64,000 nucleotides of DNA, taken from a virus. This document shows positions 47,550-56,816 of this stretch, in pieces. The notes under the pieces are model-generated. The model had not been told where the DNA came from and did not search any database. It was given only the letters and a program-made list of their open reading frames with translations. The number at the start of each line of letters is the position of its first letter. Within the stretch, counting starts at the first letter, position 1. The DNA is taken from positions 1-64,000 of the IMG/VR virus record IMGVR_UViG_3300021375_000017; one strand, given 5' to 3'. A program made the position numbers and the translations under genes.

Positions 47550-49583
47550 ATGAAAGACGTATTTAAATTTCTAAAGGACTCTAGAAAACTCCTGGAGTCC
47601 ACAACCTCTGAGAGGGCGGCTGAACTTGGTTACGAATATCGTGCCCGTGGAGTTTGGGGTGACCCAAGAACCAATAAGAGATATAGGACTGATGGTAATC
47701 GTTTCGTAGAGATTGACGAACCTAAAAAACAAGAAAGAGATCCTAAGGAAAAGGAACCCAAAACACTTTCCCAATTCAAGAAAGATGTTCCTCAACAGAA
47801 ACAACCTGAAGAGGAAGTACCTTCTGTTGCAAATCAGATGGATAGAGTTGTTCCTGGTGGACCAACTGAAACTGCAATAAGTTCAGGTGACCAGAAGACT
47901 GTTGAAAAACAACTCTCTCGTGGTAGAGAGAATGTTCAAAGTCCTGAGAGAAAGAAGCAAGTTGCTCAACAAGCATCTGATATTATTGCACAGTTACAAG
48001 CAGAGAAAGAGGCCGAAGAGAAGGCTGAACTGGAGGCAGAAGCACAGGCTCAGGCAGAATTAGAAAATCAAGAACCAGTAGAACCAGAAAAAGGTCCAGA
48101 GGATTTTAGGACTATTGATGATGTAGTTGCAGAGAAAGAAGAAGAGATTGACTATAATGATGATGAAGAAGCCTTTGAACAAGAGTATGAAGCATATGAA
48201 AAAGAAGCAGCAGAGATGATGAAGTCTCTGACTGACCGTCAAAAAAAGATGATGGAGAAAAAGTTTGCTTCTTTCACAGAAAGTTTGAAGAAGATTCCTT
48301 CTGCAACAGATAAGAAATCATTCCTTCAGTCAATGGCTCATGCAAAGTCATTTGAAGGTCGTGTGAATGCTGGTGCTGGTAAGAATAACCTTGGTTATGC
48401 TGACATTCAGAACTTAATGGCCAATCGTGATCGTTTATTGGAAGGTTATGGTGATGGATCTCCAGAACAAATCAAAAAGTTTGTACAATCTGTAAGAGCT
48501 ATTAAGGTATCTGATGAATTTGTAGATGCTTCTTTTGAAGTTCTTCCTGATGCGTTCAAAAAATCACTAAGTGGTAAGGGTCAAGTAACAACTGACAAGT
48601 ATGTGTCTGACGATAAGGCACATAAAGATATGCATTATCTTGGTAGAAATGAAGATGGTACTGCCAGAAGAGGTCCTGCTAGTAATAAAGACAGAGCAAA
48701 GTTGATGTGGAGAATCTACCTAGAACAGGGTGGACGTGATGCATACACAGGTCTTCCTCTAGACCTCCAAGCCATGGACCTAGAACATGTTCGTGGGTTC
48801 AACAATAAAGATGGTGGAAAACCTGGTAAGGTAGAGTGGGAACAAAGAGAGAATGATGATAACATGACTCTTATTAATTCCAATGTCAACCAACAGAAGG
48901 TAGACCTTTCAATGGAGGAATTCTTTAAGAAGAAGGTTGACCCTAATAAGGACAAAGGAGAAGCTGACTTTGGTGGTATTGAAAAACTATTTGACAAACA
49001 AAACCAGATTGGTACTGTTGGAGATGAGTTAGCACAAACACTTCTTGGTGAAGGTGGTAAGGGATTGGCCGAGGGTGTATCAAGAGAAATTCTTGATGAA
49101 CACTTTGCATCTGATGACAATAGTTACAATAGTCTGAGAGAAGAGTTCCGTAAGGTAGCAACTACACCAAAAGATAAGGCAAAGGCTGCTGGTATGAAGT
49201 CTAAACTTGGTAAGACACTTCTTAAAGCAACTGGTCTTGCTCGTGGTATTACTGATAAGAGTGGTAGAAGAACTGTTGCACTACAAGAAAATGTATATCG
49301 TGGTTTCTTGAAGTCCATGGCAAATGCAAAACCTGCAGACCGTCAAAAATATATGGATGGTTGGGCAGAGGCTATCAAACAGGGTAATGAGGAGAGAGAA
49401 CCAAAGGCAGTTAACCGTAAGTTACTTGAACTTGGTTTGATTGATGAGGACATCCTGAATGATAAGAAATTAGGTAAAGTTTTTAAAGAAGAATACGATG
49501 AAACTAGGAGAACATCTAAAACATATGGTAGGATGTTTATATCCAAGTACCACAAGGATAATAAATACTTCTATGGAATCTGA
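47550..49583 (+). CDS. large HNH-motif protein, probably virion-associated
   Basis: A 677-residue protein. Residues 1-55 form a module (MKDVFKFLKDSRKLLES ... YEYRARGVWGDPRTNKRY) also seen in the next gene. A long Gln/Glu-rich linker (about 60-230) precedes a domain with GRDAYTGLPLDLQAMDLEHV and DDNMTLINSNVNQQK (about 405-450), an HNH-like motif in which LEH supplies the first His and NxxLINSxxNxxK the Asn region. The C-terminal 200 residues are helical and basic. Unlike the homing endonucleases it has no GIY-YIG or NUMOD repeats, so it may be packaged or act at entry. That role is inference. Confidence 0.65.
   Translation: MKDVFKFLKDSRKLLESTTSERAAELGYEYRARGVWGDPRTNKRYRTDGNRFVEIDEPKKQERDPKEKEPKTLSQFKKDVPQQKQPEEEVPSVANQMDRVVPGGPTETAISSGDQKTVEKQLSRGRENVQSPERKKQVAQQASDIIAQLQAEKEAEEKAELEAEAQAQAELENQEPVEPEKGPEDFRTIDDVVAEKEEEIDYNDDEEAFEQEYEAYEKEAAEMMKSLTDRQKKMMEKKFASFTESLKKIPSATDKKSFLQSMAHAKSFEGRVNAGAGKNNLGYADIQNLMANRDRLLEGYGDGSPEQIKKFVQSVRAIKVSDEFVDASFEVLPDAFKKSLSGKGQVTTDKYVSDDKAHKDMHYLGRNEDGTARRGPASNKDRAKLMWRIYLEQGGRDAYTGLPLDLQAMDLEHVRGFNNKDGGKPGKVEWEQRENDDNMTLINSNVNQQKVDLSMEEFFKKKVDPNKDKGEADFGGIEKLFDKQNQIGTVGDELAQTLLGEGGKGLAEGVSREILDEHFASDDNSYNSLREEFRKVATTPKDKAKAAGMKSKLGKTLLKATGLARGITDKSGRRTVALQENVYRGFLKSMANAKPADRQKYMDGWAEAIKQGNEEREPKAVNRKLLELGLIDEDILNDKKLGKVFKEEYDETRRTSKTYGRMFISKYHKDNKYFYGI
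49560..49567 (+). promoter_or_regulatory. possible late promoter (AATAAATA)
   Basis: AATAAATA in the 3' end of the preceding gene, 22 bp upstream of the ATG at 49590. First base off consensus. Confidence 0.35.
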
Positions 49584-49589
49584 TAAAAG

Positions 49590-50855
49590 ATGAAAAGTTT
49601 CTTTAGATTTATTACAGAAGCAAGAAGTACACCTGTATCTGAGAAGGCCAAGAAGCTTGGTTTAGTCAGTGATGGTAGTGGTGGATGGAAAGATAGAGCA
49701 GGTAAGACTGTTGCGAGAACAGTTGGTGGTGAACTTAAGTTTACTGATAGAGGAACATCATCAGTTCAGTCTGATGGTGGTCAACAACCCGTAGCACAAC
49801 AGAGACAAGAAGTTCCTCAACAAAAGAGAGCGTCAACTGAAGAACCTACTGAGAGAAGAAGTGGTGGTGATGATGAGGAAGAAGGTGGAGATGGTAAAAG
49901 GACTGGAGAAAATGCAACCCTAGTATTTGGTAGATTTAATCCCCCAACTGTAGGACATAAGAAACTTCTTGATGCAGCTCTTCAGATTTCAGGTGATGGT
50001 GACCTGAGAATTTATCCTTCCAGATCGGTTGATCCTAAGAAAAATCCTTTAGAGACTGGTCAGAAGACAGAACTCATGAAGAAGATGTTCCCCGATCATA
50101 GTGATAATATTATTAATGATGAGAGTATCAAAACTATATTTGATGCATTGAAGTTGGCAAGTAATGATGGATTCTCAAATGTAAAAATTGTTGTAGGTTC
50201 TGATCGTGTTGCTGAGTTTGACAATCTAGCTCAGAAATACAATGGTAAACTATATGACTTTGAAGAGATTGAAACTATCTCTGCTGGAGAAAGAGATGAA
50301 GATGCAGAAGGTGTTTCTGGAATGTCTGCCTCTAAGATGAGAAAGGCTGCAACAGAGAATGACTTTGAGACATTCAGAAAAGGTATTCCTGATACTTTGG
50401 ATGATACTGCAACAAAACAGATGATGAATACTGTTCGTAAAGCAATGCAGGTTCAGACAGAATCTTGGAGTCTATGGGAAATTGCTCCTAAGTTTGACTG
50501 GAAGAACTTGAGAGAGAACTATGTAACTGGTAAGATCTTTAAGATTAATCAGTTGGTAGAGAATTTGAATACAGGATTTGTAGGTAAGATTGTTCGTAGA
50601 GGAACTAACTATCTTATTTGTGTGACAGAAGATAATATTATGTTTAAGTCCTGGATCCGTGATCTCCGTGAATATGAAGAGAAGAAACCTGATACCCGTG
50701 TTGGAAGTCCTGGTTACTTTAAGTATGCTGCCAAGATGACACCTGGTTTTGATAAAGGAGATAAGACCAATCTTCAACCTGGCGGAAAACCTTACAAAGG
50801 CCCTAAGACAAATATCAAGGAATTCATAAATAGATACAAAAGTAGAAATCTCTGA
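49590..50855 (+). CDS. nucleotidyltransferase-like fusion protein
   Basis: A 421-residue protein. Residues 1-50 (MKSFFRFITEARSTPVSEKA ...) repeat the N-terminal module of the upstream gene. From about residue 108 comes a cytidylyltransferase-like fold: LVFGRFNPPTVGHKKLL contains the HxGH-like nucleotide-binding signature (PTVGH) and MSASKMRKA the ISSTxIR-like second signature, with IVVGSDRVAEFDNL between. The enzyme class transfers NMP to phosphorylated substrates such as NMN, pantetheine or polyols. Substrate is unknown. The C-terminal third has a KOW-like strand region (GKIFKINQLVENLNTGFVGK). Confidence 0.72.
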   Translation: MKSFFRFITEARSTPVSEKAKKLGLVSDGSGGWKDRAGKTVARTVGGELKFTDRGTSSVQSDGGQQPVAQQRQEVPQQKRASTEEPTERRSGGDDEEEGGDGKRTGENATLVFGRFNPPTVGHKKLLDAALQISGDGDLRIYPSRSVDPKKNPLETGQKTELMKKMFPDHSDNIINDESIKTIFDALKLASNDGFSNVKIVVGSDRVAEFDNLAQKYNGKLYDFEEIETISAGERDEDAEGVSGMSASKMRKAATENDFETFRKGIPDTLDDTATKQMMNTVRKAMQVQTESWSLWEIAPKFDWKNLRENYVTGKIFKINQLVENLNTGFVGKIVRRGTNYLICVTEDNIMFKSWIRDLREYEEKKPDTRVGSPGYFKYAAKMTPGFDKGDKTNLQPGGKPYKGPKTNIKEFINRYKSRNL

Positions 50856-50860
50856 GATTC

Positions 50861-51403
50861 ATGAAAAGGAAAAATAAATTCTCGGATTGGAGAGAAGACC
50901 TGATTGAAGTTGCTGGTATTCCTGAACAGGAACCAAAGACTGATACTGATTCTGAGAAAGAGATTACTGAGAAGAAGATAAAGAATAAGATTGTAATTAA
51001 TCCCTCAATGAAGGAAGCCTTTGAAGAAATTGGTGGTACACTTCTTGAAGTTACAGAACTTGATGAGAAGATGGACATGAAGAAGGCTGATATGGGAGAT
51101 GTCATTGACGACTTCTATAAGTCTGATGCTCCTCAGTTCAAAGGTAAGTCAAAGAAAAAAAGACGTGAGATGGCCATTGCAGCCAAGTTGAATACTGAAG
51201 CCATGAGTGTAGTTGATCAGATGAAAGCATCTGCAGAGTATTGGAAAAAGAATCCTCGTAAGGATTACAAAGCTGGTGATGGTGTCAAGAGAAATGAACG
51301 TGACGCTAGAGTCAATGCAGCAAGAAAGCCTAAAGATACAAGAACTTCACAACAAAGGATGAATGATGCTGTTGGAAAATCACGTGTAGGAGAGAGTGAT
51401 TGA
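50861..51403 (+). CDS. hypothetical basic protein (virion type)
   Basis: A 180-residue charged, helical protein. KFSDWREDLIEVAG at the N-terminus resembles the Ile/Trp-Glu-Asp starts of neighbouring virion-like genes, and DAPQFKGKSKKKRREMAIAAK recurs in cyanophage structural proteins. The C-terminus is very basic (NARDARV ... KPKDTRTSQQR type). It follows the nucleotidyltransferase gene by five bases. No enzymatic motif. Confidence 0.65.
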   Translation: MKRKNKFSDWREDLIEVAGIPEQEPKTDTDSEKEITEKKIKNKIVINPSMKEAFEEIGGTLLEVTELDEKMDMKKADMGDVIDDFYKSDAPQFKGKSKKKRREMAIAAKLNTEAMSVVDQMKASAEYWKKNPRKDYKAGDGVKRNERDARVNAARKPKDTRTSQQRMNDAVGKSRVGESD

Positions 51404-51424
51404 TATATAGAGTATAGATACCCA

Positions 51425-51637
51425 ATGAGGTTTATCATGCTCACATTCCTACTCCCACTTGCATCCAAAATTATTTCTGATGCTGTCAACAAAATTCCAG
51501 AAAATGAAGAACTGGGTGAGAAACTTGTTGAGATCTGTCTTGCTATTCTTTCTAAGGCAGTTAAGTTGACCAAGACTGATATGGATGACCAACTTCTTGA
51601 AGTTGTAACCAAGGCAATTAAGAACAGAGAAGAGTAA
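51425..51637 (+). CDS. small helical protein (70 aa)
   Basis: A short protein with a hydrophobic start (MRFIMLTFLLPLASKIISDA) and then amphipathic, acidic helices (GEKLVEICLAILSKAVKL). An in-frame ATG at 51437 could be the true start. Possibly a small membrane-associated or holin-accessory protein; too little evidence for a name. Confidence 0.5.
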   Translation: MRFIMLTFLLPLASKIISDAVNKIPENEELGEKLVEICLAILSKAVKLTKTDMDDQLLEVVTKAIKNREE

Positions 51638-51665
51638 AAACCTGAGATATAGTCTCTCTAGTTTT

Positions 51666-51673
51666 TATAAATA
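51666..51673 (+). promoter_or_regulatory. T4-like late promoter (TATAAATA)
   Basis: An exact TATAAATA 32 bp upstream of the ATG at 51706, with a TTAGGA ribosome-binding region between. Confidence 0.6.
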
Positions 51674-51705
51674 TTTCTATCTAACAAAGTTTATTAGGAA
51701 AAGAC

Positions 51706-52464
51706 ATGGCACTTTGGGGAAATAATGACAATGTAGATAGCGTAGGTGCTGTCGTCCTAGATTATGATACTGGTGTTGTTACTGGAACCGGTACTTCTTT
51801 TGGCCAGACCGGATCTGCTCAAGAGGGTGATGTACTCCGTTTTGGCACTAAGGCAACTACTTACTTTGGTGATGCAGTAATCGTTTCGATTGCATCTACC
51901 GTCCAATGTACTATTGGTTCTACTGCAGGTCTTTCTGGTGCCGCTATTGCCGGTGTACAGTTCGGAGTATCACAACTTCCAAAATATACTATTCTTGACA
52001 ATACATACAGTGAAACAAGAGCAGAAAATACATCTTTACTTGCAATTGTAAATACTTCGACCAGTACTATAGCAGTTGGTGGAACCACATTGATTCCTGT
52101 AACTTCTGCTGAGGGAATCATTGTCGGAGATAGTCTTGAGGGTCCAACGTTCTCATCAACTTTAATTTCTGTTGTAGCTGATACACAACTGACTCTTGCA
52201 AGTGCTATTGGTGCAGGTGCTACCGTTAGTGCTGGTGCTGCACTCACAGTCAGTAGAGCACAAGGTGGGTATGATGCATTTGTTTACGGTACTAATGAAG
52301 TTTCGACTGAAGCTGAAACAGGTACTCAATATGAACTAACTCATGGTGGTTGGGTTGGTGTTACAACTTATACTGATAATGAAGGTAATTTGAGAGTTAA
52401 GAAAGAAACTCTGGTCGCAATGTCTGGTATTACCACAGGCGGAACAGACTACCACACTCCCTGA
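51706..52464 (+). CDS. virion structural protein (beta-rich)
   Basis: A 252-residue protein opening MALWGNNDNVDSVGAVVLDY, a start seen in cyanophage structural proteins. Composition is rich in Gly, Thr, Ser, Ala and Val with regular beta strands (TVVTGTGTSFGQTG type). No catalytic residues. A late promoter and position in the tail/head block suggest an abundant virion protein. In other cyanomyoviruses homologues are called structural or neck proteins; the exact site is unknown. Confidence 0.7.
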   Translation: MALWGNNDNVDSVGAVVLDYDTGVVTGTGTSFGQTGSAQEGDVLRFGTKATTYFGDAVIVSIASTVQCTIGSTAGLSGAAIAGVQFGVSQLPKYTILDNTYSETRAENTSLLAIVNTSTSTIAVGGTTLIPVTSAEGIIVGDSLEGPTFSSTLISVVADTQLTLASAIGAGATVSAGAALTVSRAQGGYDAFVYGTNEVSTEAETGTQYELTHGGWVGVTTYTDNEGNLRVKKETLVAMSGITTGGTDYHTP

Positions 52465-52470
52465 TAAGTA

Positions 52471-52863
52471 ATGATTTTCAATGAATTGAACGAAGGGAAT
52501 TTCCTTCTCTTTGCTATTAAATATTATGAAAATCCTCAGGCCTTAACAAAGGAGGATTTTAATAAAGACTTGAATCACTTCAAGTATATTAAGAGACTCC
52601 TGAAAAGATATAAGAATAGCGGTGAACTAAAGATACACTTACTGATAAATCACTTTATCATATTGTATAATATCTTTGGTGATGCCGCTACTCCTATGTT
52701 GTTTTATAAAATTGAAAAAGATCTGTGGACAACTGTAAAAACATTCATTGTTTTTATGGACAAACTACCTGAGTATCCTCATACTTATATTCATGATATT
52801 GAGATGGATCAAACATGCCTAGAAGAACTGGAGCGAGTTACCAATGGACAAGGACAAGATTGA
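52471..52863 (+). CDS. conserved hypothetical protein (130 aa)
   Basis: A helical protein (MIFNELNEGNFLLFAIKYYE ... HLLINHFIILYNIFGDAATP MLFYK) with several hydrophobic helices that look buried rather than transmembrane. Its end overlaps the next gene by 20 bases. It follows the structural gene with a TGATAAGTA junction and probably belongs to the same late operon. Family name not recognised. Confidence 0.65.
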   Translation: MIFNELNEGNFLLFAIKYYENPQALTKEDFNKDLNHFKYIKRLLKRYKNSGELKIHLLINHFIILYNIFGDAATPMLFYKIEKDLWTTVKTFIVFMDKLPEYPHTYIHDIEMDQTCLEELERVTNGQGQD

Positions 52864-53167
52864 TAAGTTTGTAGATGCATTTCGTTCAGCAATGTATAAT
52901 GAGTTCAGTGTCAATGAGGAAGGCATGGTGGCAAATCCTCCTGGGGGATCTGGTGGATTTAGTGGTTCCTCCGCTGCTGCTGGTCCTACTGCTGGTTACG
53001 ACCCCGTTATGAAATTGGATGGTAGAAATAAGTATGTTAGAAAGGCTATCAAAGATTTGATGGATAGGAAACAGAAGAGAGTAGATAAGAAGGCTAAGAA
53101 AAAAGCATTAGAATTTAACCCATACTTCAAACCCTTCAATGGATCAGGTAAAGGTAGCTCTAATTGA
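52844..53167 (+). CDS. small protein sharing the gp23 N-terminal linker motif
   Basis: A 107-residue protein: an N-terminal helix (MDKDKIDKFVDAFRSAMYNE), a small-residue stretch GGFSGSSAAAGPTAGYDPVM (about residues 37-56), and a strongly basic C-terminal half (KDLMDRKQKRVDKKAKKKA). The small-residue stretch nearly repeats GFSGSAAAAGPVAGFDPV of the major capsid protein just after its predicted propeptide cut site. It may therefore interact with the same partner, such as protease or capsid interior. It overlaps both neighbours. Confidence 0.6.
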   Translation: MDKDKIDKFVDAFRSAMYNEFSVNEEGMVANPPGGSGGFSGSSAAAGPTAGYDPVMKLDGRNKYVRKAIKDLMDRKQKRVDKKAKKKALEFNPYFKPFNGSGKGSSN

Positions 53168-53510
53168 GCAAAAATTAGATGATCTTAAACCTATCATCGT
53201 CAAATTGGACAAAGCAATTGAGAAATTATCTGAGGTAAATATATCAGTTAGCAGGATGCTTGCTGTCCATGAAGAGCGAATATCAAAACAAGAAGAGATT
53301 GACATTGTACTCTTTGCAAAAATTGACAAACTCCGTGATAAAATGGACGCAGATCATGACAGTGTGCTGCAAAGACTACGTGGACTAGAGAAACGTGTCT
53401 GGATGGCAGTTGGTGGATTGGCAGTACTGTCATTCATCGTATCACCAATGATGCAGAACATGTTGACACCACTACCCATACCCACTACAATGGTAAGAGG
53501 TTCTTCCTGA
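53139..53510 (+). CDS. coiled-coil protein with C-terminal membrane anchor
   Basis: A 123-residue protein: a long amphipathic helix with heptad character (KLDDLKPIIVKLDKAIEKLS ... KIDKLRDKMDADHDSVLQRL), then one hydrophobic segment VWMAVGGLAVLSFIVSPMM and a short tail. It resembles hemolysin XhlA-like or holin-accessory proteins in layout. It precedes the primase gene. Function in lysis or at the membrane is an inference. Confidence 0.6.
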   Translation: MDQVKVALIEQKLDDLKPIIVKLDKAIEKLSEVNISVSRMLAVHEERISKQEEIDIVLFAKIDKLRDKMDADHDSVLQRLRGLEKRVWMAVGGLAVLSFIVSPMMQNMLTPLPIPTTMVRGSS

Positions 53511-53516
53511 TGACTA

Positions 53517-54506
53517 ATGGATTTTATTGATGTCAAATATATTCAACTTATATCATCAAGACTCCAGAAGTTCAAGAAGATAAAACCAAACCTGTATAAC
53601 TGTCGTTGTCCTATCTGTGGGGACTCCCAGAAGGATAAGAAGAAGGCTAGAGGGTACTTCTACCGTATTAAGAATAATACCAACTACAAGTGTCATAACT
53701 GTGGGTTGAACATATCATTCAATAACTTCCTGAAACAGTTTGATGAACCTACTCATAAAGAATATATCTTTGAAAAGTTTAAAGGTAATCATACCGGGAA
53801 GAATTATCCAGTAGAACAACCAAAAGATATCTTTAAAAGGGTTGAGAGTTCTAAACCAACCTTTAAGAAAAAGGTAAAGATTGACTTACCTAATGCCTTT
53901 GATGTTAATGTGTCAAAAGAGTATCTCCATAACAGAGCCATCTTTGATGGAAATTTTTACTATGCAGAAAACTTTCAGGTGTTTGTAAATACTCTGAAAC
54001 CAGGGTCATTTACAAATACCAAATATGGTGAGAAAAGAATTGTGATTCCTCTTGTTAGGGATGACAAACTTATTGGTGTGCAGGGAAGAGCACTCTCCTC
54101 AAACCCTGTTAAATACTTAACCATTATGTTGGAAGAGGATGAACTCAAGGTGTATGGCCTTGATACAATTGACAAGGAGAATCCAATTTATGTCACAGAA
54201 GGACCATTTGACTCCACTTTCTTATCCAACGCTATTGCTATGTGTGGTAGTGATGTTGACCTCAGCACTATTGATTATCAATTCATATACGTCTATGACA
54301 ACGAACCAAGAAACAAACAAATCGTTGATCGAATCTCAAAACAAATTGATAGTGGGGAAAGGATAGTCATATGGCCATCTAACATTAAGGAGAAAGACAT
54401 TAATGATATGATCCTATGTGGTCATAATGTGAAAGAGGTGGTAGAGAAGAACATCTATCAAGGATTAGAAGCAAAACTTAAGTTTACAACCTGGAAGAGA
54501 GTATGA
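53517..54506 (+). CDS. 61: DNA primase gp61
   Basis: A 329-residue DnaG-type primase (T4 gp61 is 342). N-terminal zinc finger CRCPICGD ... CHNCGLNISF (about residues 29-67). The TOPRIM core shows VTEGPFDSTFL (Glu) and VYDNEPRN (Asp). It synthesises RNA primers in complex with helicase gp41, which here must be spliced together from two halves. It overlaps nrdA by 4 bases. Confidence 0.93.
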   Translation: MDFIDVKYIQLISSRLQKFKKIKPNLYNCRCPICGDSQKDKKKARGYFYRIKNNTNYKCHNCGLNISFNNFLKQFDEPTHKEYIFEKFKGNHTGKNYPVEQPKDIFKRVESSKPTFKKKVKIDLPNAFDVNVSKEYLHNRAIFDGNFYYAENFQVFVNTLKPGSFTNTKYGEKRIVIPLVRDDKLIGVQGRALSSNPVKYLTIMLEEDELKVYGLDTIDKENPIYVTEGPFDSTFLSNAIAMCGSDVDLSTIDYQFIYVYDNEPRNKQIVDRISKQIDSGERIVIWPSNIKEKDINDMILCGHNVKEVVEKNIYQGLEAKLKFTTWKRV

Positions 54507-56803
54507 GCAACGGTATCAAGGTACAAAAAAGAAATGGTGATGTAGAGAAACTAGACCTGGACAAAATGCATCTCATGGTTGATGAGGCATGTAAAGATCT
54601 TGCAGGAGTCTCAGCATCACAGGTAGAGATGACATCTGGTATTCAGTTCTACGATGGTATTACTACTGATGAGATTCAAGATATTCTTATCCGTAGTGCC
54701 AGTGACCTGATTGATTTGGAACATCCAAACTATCAGTTCGTTGCTGCACGTCTTCTTCTATTCACTCTTCGTAAGCAAGTCTTTCAGAATAAGAAAGGTG
54801 ATGCTCCTGGGTTGAGGGAACATATTGAGAAGTGTGCATATAATGATCATTACGATAAACAGATTTTTGAAAAGTATTCTCTTGAAGAGATTGATAAGGT
54901 AAATACTTTTATCTACCATGATCGTGACATGTTGTTTACCTATGCTGGTCTTCGCCAGGTAGTTGACAAGTATCTGGTTCAAGATCGTAGTACTGGGGAA
55001 GTGTTTGAGACCCCTCAGTTCATGTATATCATGATTGCCCTTACCATCTTTCAGGATTACCCAAAGGAGACCCGTCTTGACTACGTCAAAAGATACTACA
55101 ACGCAATCTCCAAACATCGACTCAACATCCCCACACCAATCATGGCGGGAGTTAGAACACCACTTAGACAATTTGCTTCTTGTGTTCTTGTTGATGTTGA
55201 TGACTCCCTCGATTCTATCTTTAGCTCTGATATGGCTATTGGCAGATACGTTGCACAAAGGGCGGGTATCGGTATCAACGCAGGTAGAATCCGTGGCATC
55301 AACGCTAAAATCAGAGGTGGAGAAGTGCAGCACACAGGTGTTGTTCCTTTCCTTAAAAAGTTTGAATCAACTGTACGATGCTGCACGCAAAATGGGATTC
55401 GTGGTGGATCAGCAACAGTCCACTTCCCCATCTGGCACCAAGAAATAGAAGATATTATTGTTCTCAAGAACAATAAGGGTACAGAAGACAACCGAGTGAG
55501 GAAACTTGACTACTCAATCCAAATTTCAAAGATTTTCTACGAACGTTTCATTGCGAATGGAGAGATTAGCTTATTCTCACCGCATGACGTACCGGGCTTG
55601 TATGATTCCTTTGGTACTGATAGGTTCGATGACCTATATGTTGGTTTTGAACGAGATGAGTCTATTCCAAGAAAGACTATCGGAGCACAAGAACTCTTTC
55701 TAGATCTTCTGAAAGAGAGAGCAGAGACTGGTCGTATCTACATTATGAATATCGACCACTGTAATAGTCACTCTTCCTTCAAGGACAAGGTGAACATGAG
55801 TAACCTGTGTCAAGAGATTACACTTCCGACAGACCCTATCAATCACATTGATGATGTTGTTGGTGAGATTGCTTTATGTATTCTGTCTGCAGTTAATGTG
55901 GGCAAGATTCGTTCTGATGAGGAACTTGAAGATTTGTGTGATCTTTCAGTCCGTGGTTTAGAAGAACTGATAGACTATCAGGAGTATCCTGTAAGGGCCG
56001 CAGAGATAGCTACAAAGGCCCGTAGATCCCTTGGTGTAGGTTTCATTGGTCTTGCACACTATCTGGCTAAACTGGGGCATAATTACGACAGTCAAGAGGC
56101 ATGGGATGCCGTTCATCAACTCTCAGAATCCTTCCAGTATTATCTTTTGAAGTCTTCAAATGAACTTGCTAAAGAAAAAGGACATTGTGAATATTTTGGT
56201 AGAACGAAGTATGCAGACGGGATCCTTCCTATTGACACATACAAGAAGGACGTGGACGAAGTTTCATCACAGGAGTTACAGCATGATTGGGAGAGTCTAC
56301 GATCATCTATATCCACCCACGGACTTAGACACTCAACACTGTCTGCTCAGATGCCATCAGAAAGCAGTTCCGTTGTGTCAAACGCAACAAATGGAATTGA
56401 GCCACCTAGAGACTATCTGTCCATTAAGAAAAGCAAAAAGGGTCCGCTTAAGCAGATTGTTCCACAGTATGGTTCTCTTAAAAACAACTATACTCTTCTT
56501 TGGGACATGGCTTCTAATCGTGGTTATATCAATGTTGTAGCAGTGATGCAGAAGTTCTTTGACCAAGCCATCAGTGGTAACTGGTCTTATAACCCTGAGA
56601 ACTACCCTGATAATGAGGTTCCAGTCTCTGTAATGGCACAAGACTTCTTGACAACATACAAGTTGGGATGGAAGACTAGTTATTATCAGAATACATATGA
56701 TATCAAGACTGATGAAGCACCAGAAGAAACTCCCGAACTTCAAAATCTCCTAAATGATATTATGGAGTCCGATGAGGACGATTGTGAAAGCTGTAAAATT
56801 TAG
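54503..56803 (+). CDS. nrdA: ribonucleotide reductase class Ia large subunit NrdA
   Basis: A 766-residue catalytic subunit (T4 NrdA is 754). An N-terminal ATP-cone-like segment (VQKRNGDVEKLDLDKMHLMV), the PTPIMAGVRTPLRQFASCVL site with one active-site Cys, NMSNLCQEITLP with the thiyl-type Cys, the PSESSSVVSNATNGIEPPRD loop, and the C-terminal redox pair CESC. It reduces ribonucleoside diphosphates for phage DNA synthesis. No intein is present, although RNR genes are frequent intein sites. nrdB follows. Confidence 0.96.
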   Translation: MSNGIKVQKRNGDVEKLDLDKMHLMVDEACKDLAGVSASQVEMTSGIQFYDGITTDEIQDILIRSASDLIDLEHPNYQFVAARLLLFTLRKQVFQNKKGDAPGLREHIEKCAYNDHYDKQIFEKYSLEEIDKVNTFIYHDRDMLFTYAGLRQVVDKYLVQDRSTGEVFETPQFMYIMIALTIFQDYPKETRLDYVKRYYNAISKHRLNIPTPIMAGVRTPLRQFASCVLVDVDDSLDSIFSSDMAIGRYVAQRAGIGINAGRIRGINAKIRGGEVQHTGVVPFLKKFESTVRCCTQNGIRGGSATVHFPIWHQEIEDIIVLKNNKGTEDNRVRKLDYSIQISKIFYERFIANGEISLFSPHDVPGLYDSFGTDRFDDLYVGFERDESIPRKTIGAQELFLDLLKERAETGRIYIMNIDHCNSHSSFKDKVNMSNLCQEITLPTDPINHIDDVVGEIALCILSAVNVGKIRSDEELEDLCDLSVRGLEELIDYQEYPVRAAEIATKARRSLGVGFIGLAHYLAKLGHNYDSQEAWDAVHQLSESFQYYLLKSSNELAKEKGHCEYFGRTKYADGILPIDTYKKDVDEVSSQELQHDWESLRSSISTHGLRHSTLSAQMPSESSSVVSNATNGIEPPRDYLSIKKSKKGPLKQIVPQYGSLKNNYTLLWDMASNRGYINVVAVMQKFFDQAISGNWSYNPENYPDNEVPVSVMAQDFLTTYKLGWKTSYYQNTYDIKTDEAPEETPELQNLLNDIMESDEDDCESCKI

Positions 56804-56816
56804 ACTAGAGGCGTAA

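Noticed and set aside
48721-48900. HNH segment as a Cas9-like domain
   Set aside because: No RuvC motifs, bridge helix or CRISPR context. The HNH motif alone is common to many nuclease families.
54758-55491. Antisense ORFs in nrdA
   Set aside because: No recognisable domain. They arise because the sense gene avoids certain codons.
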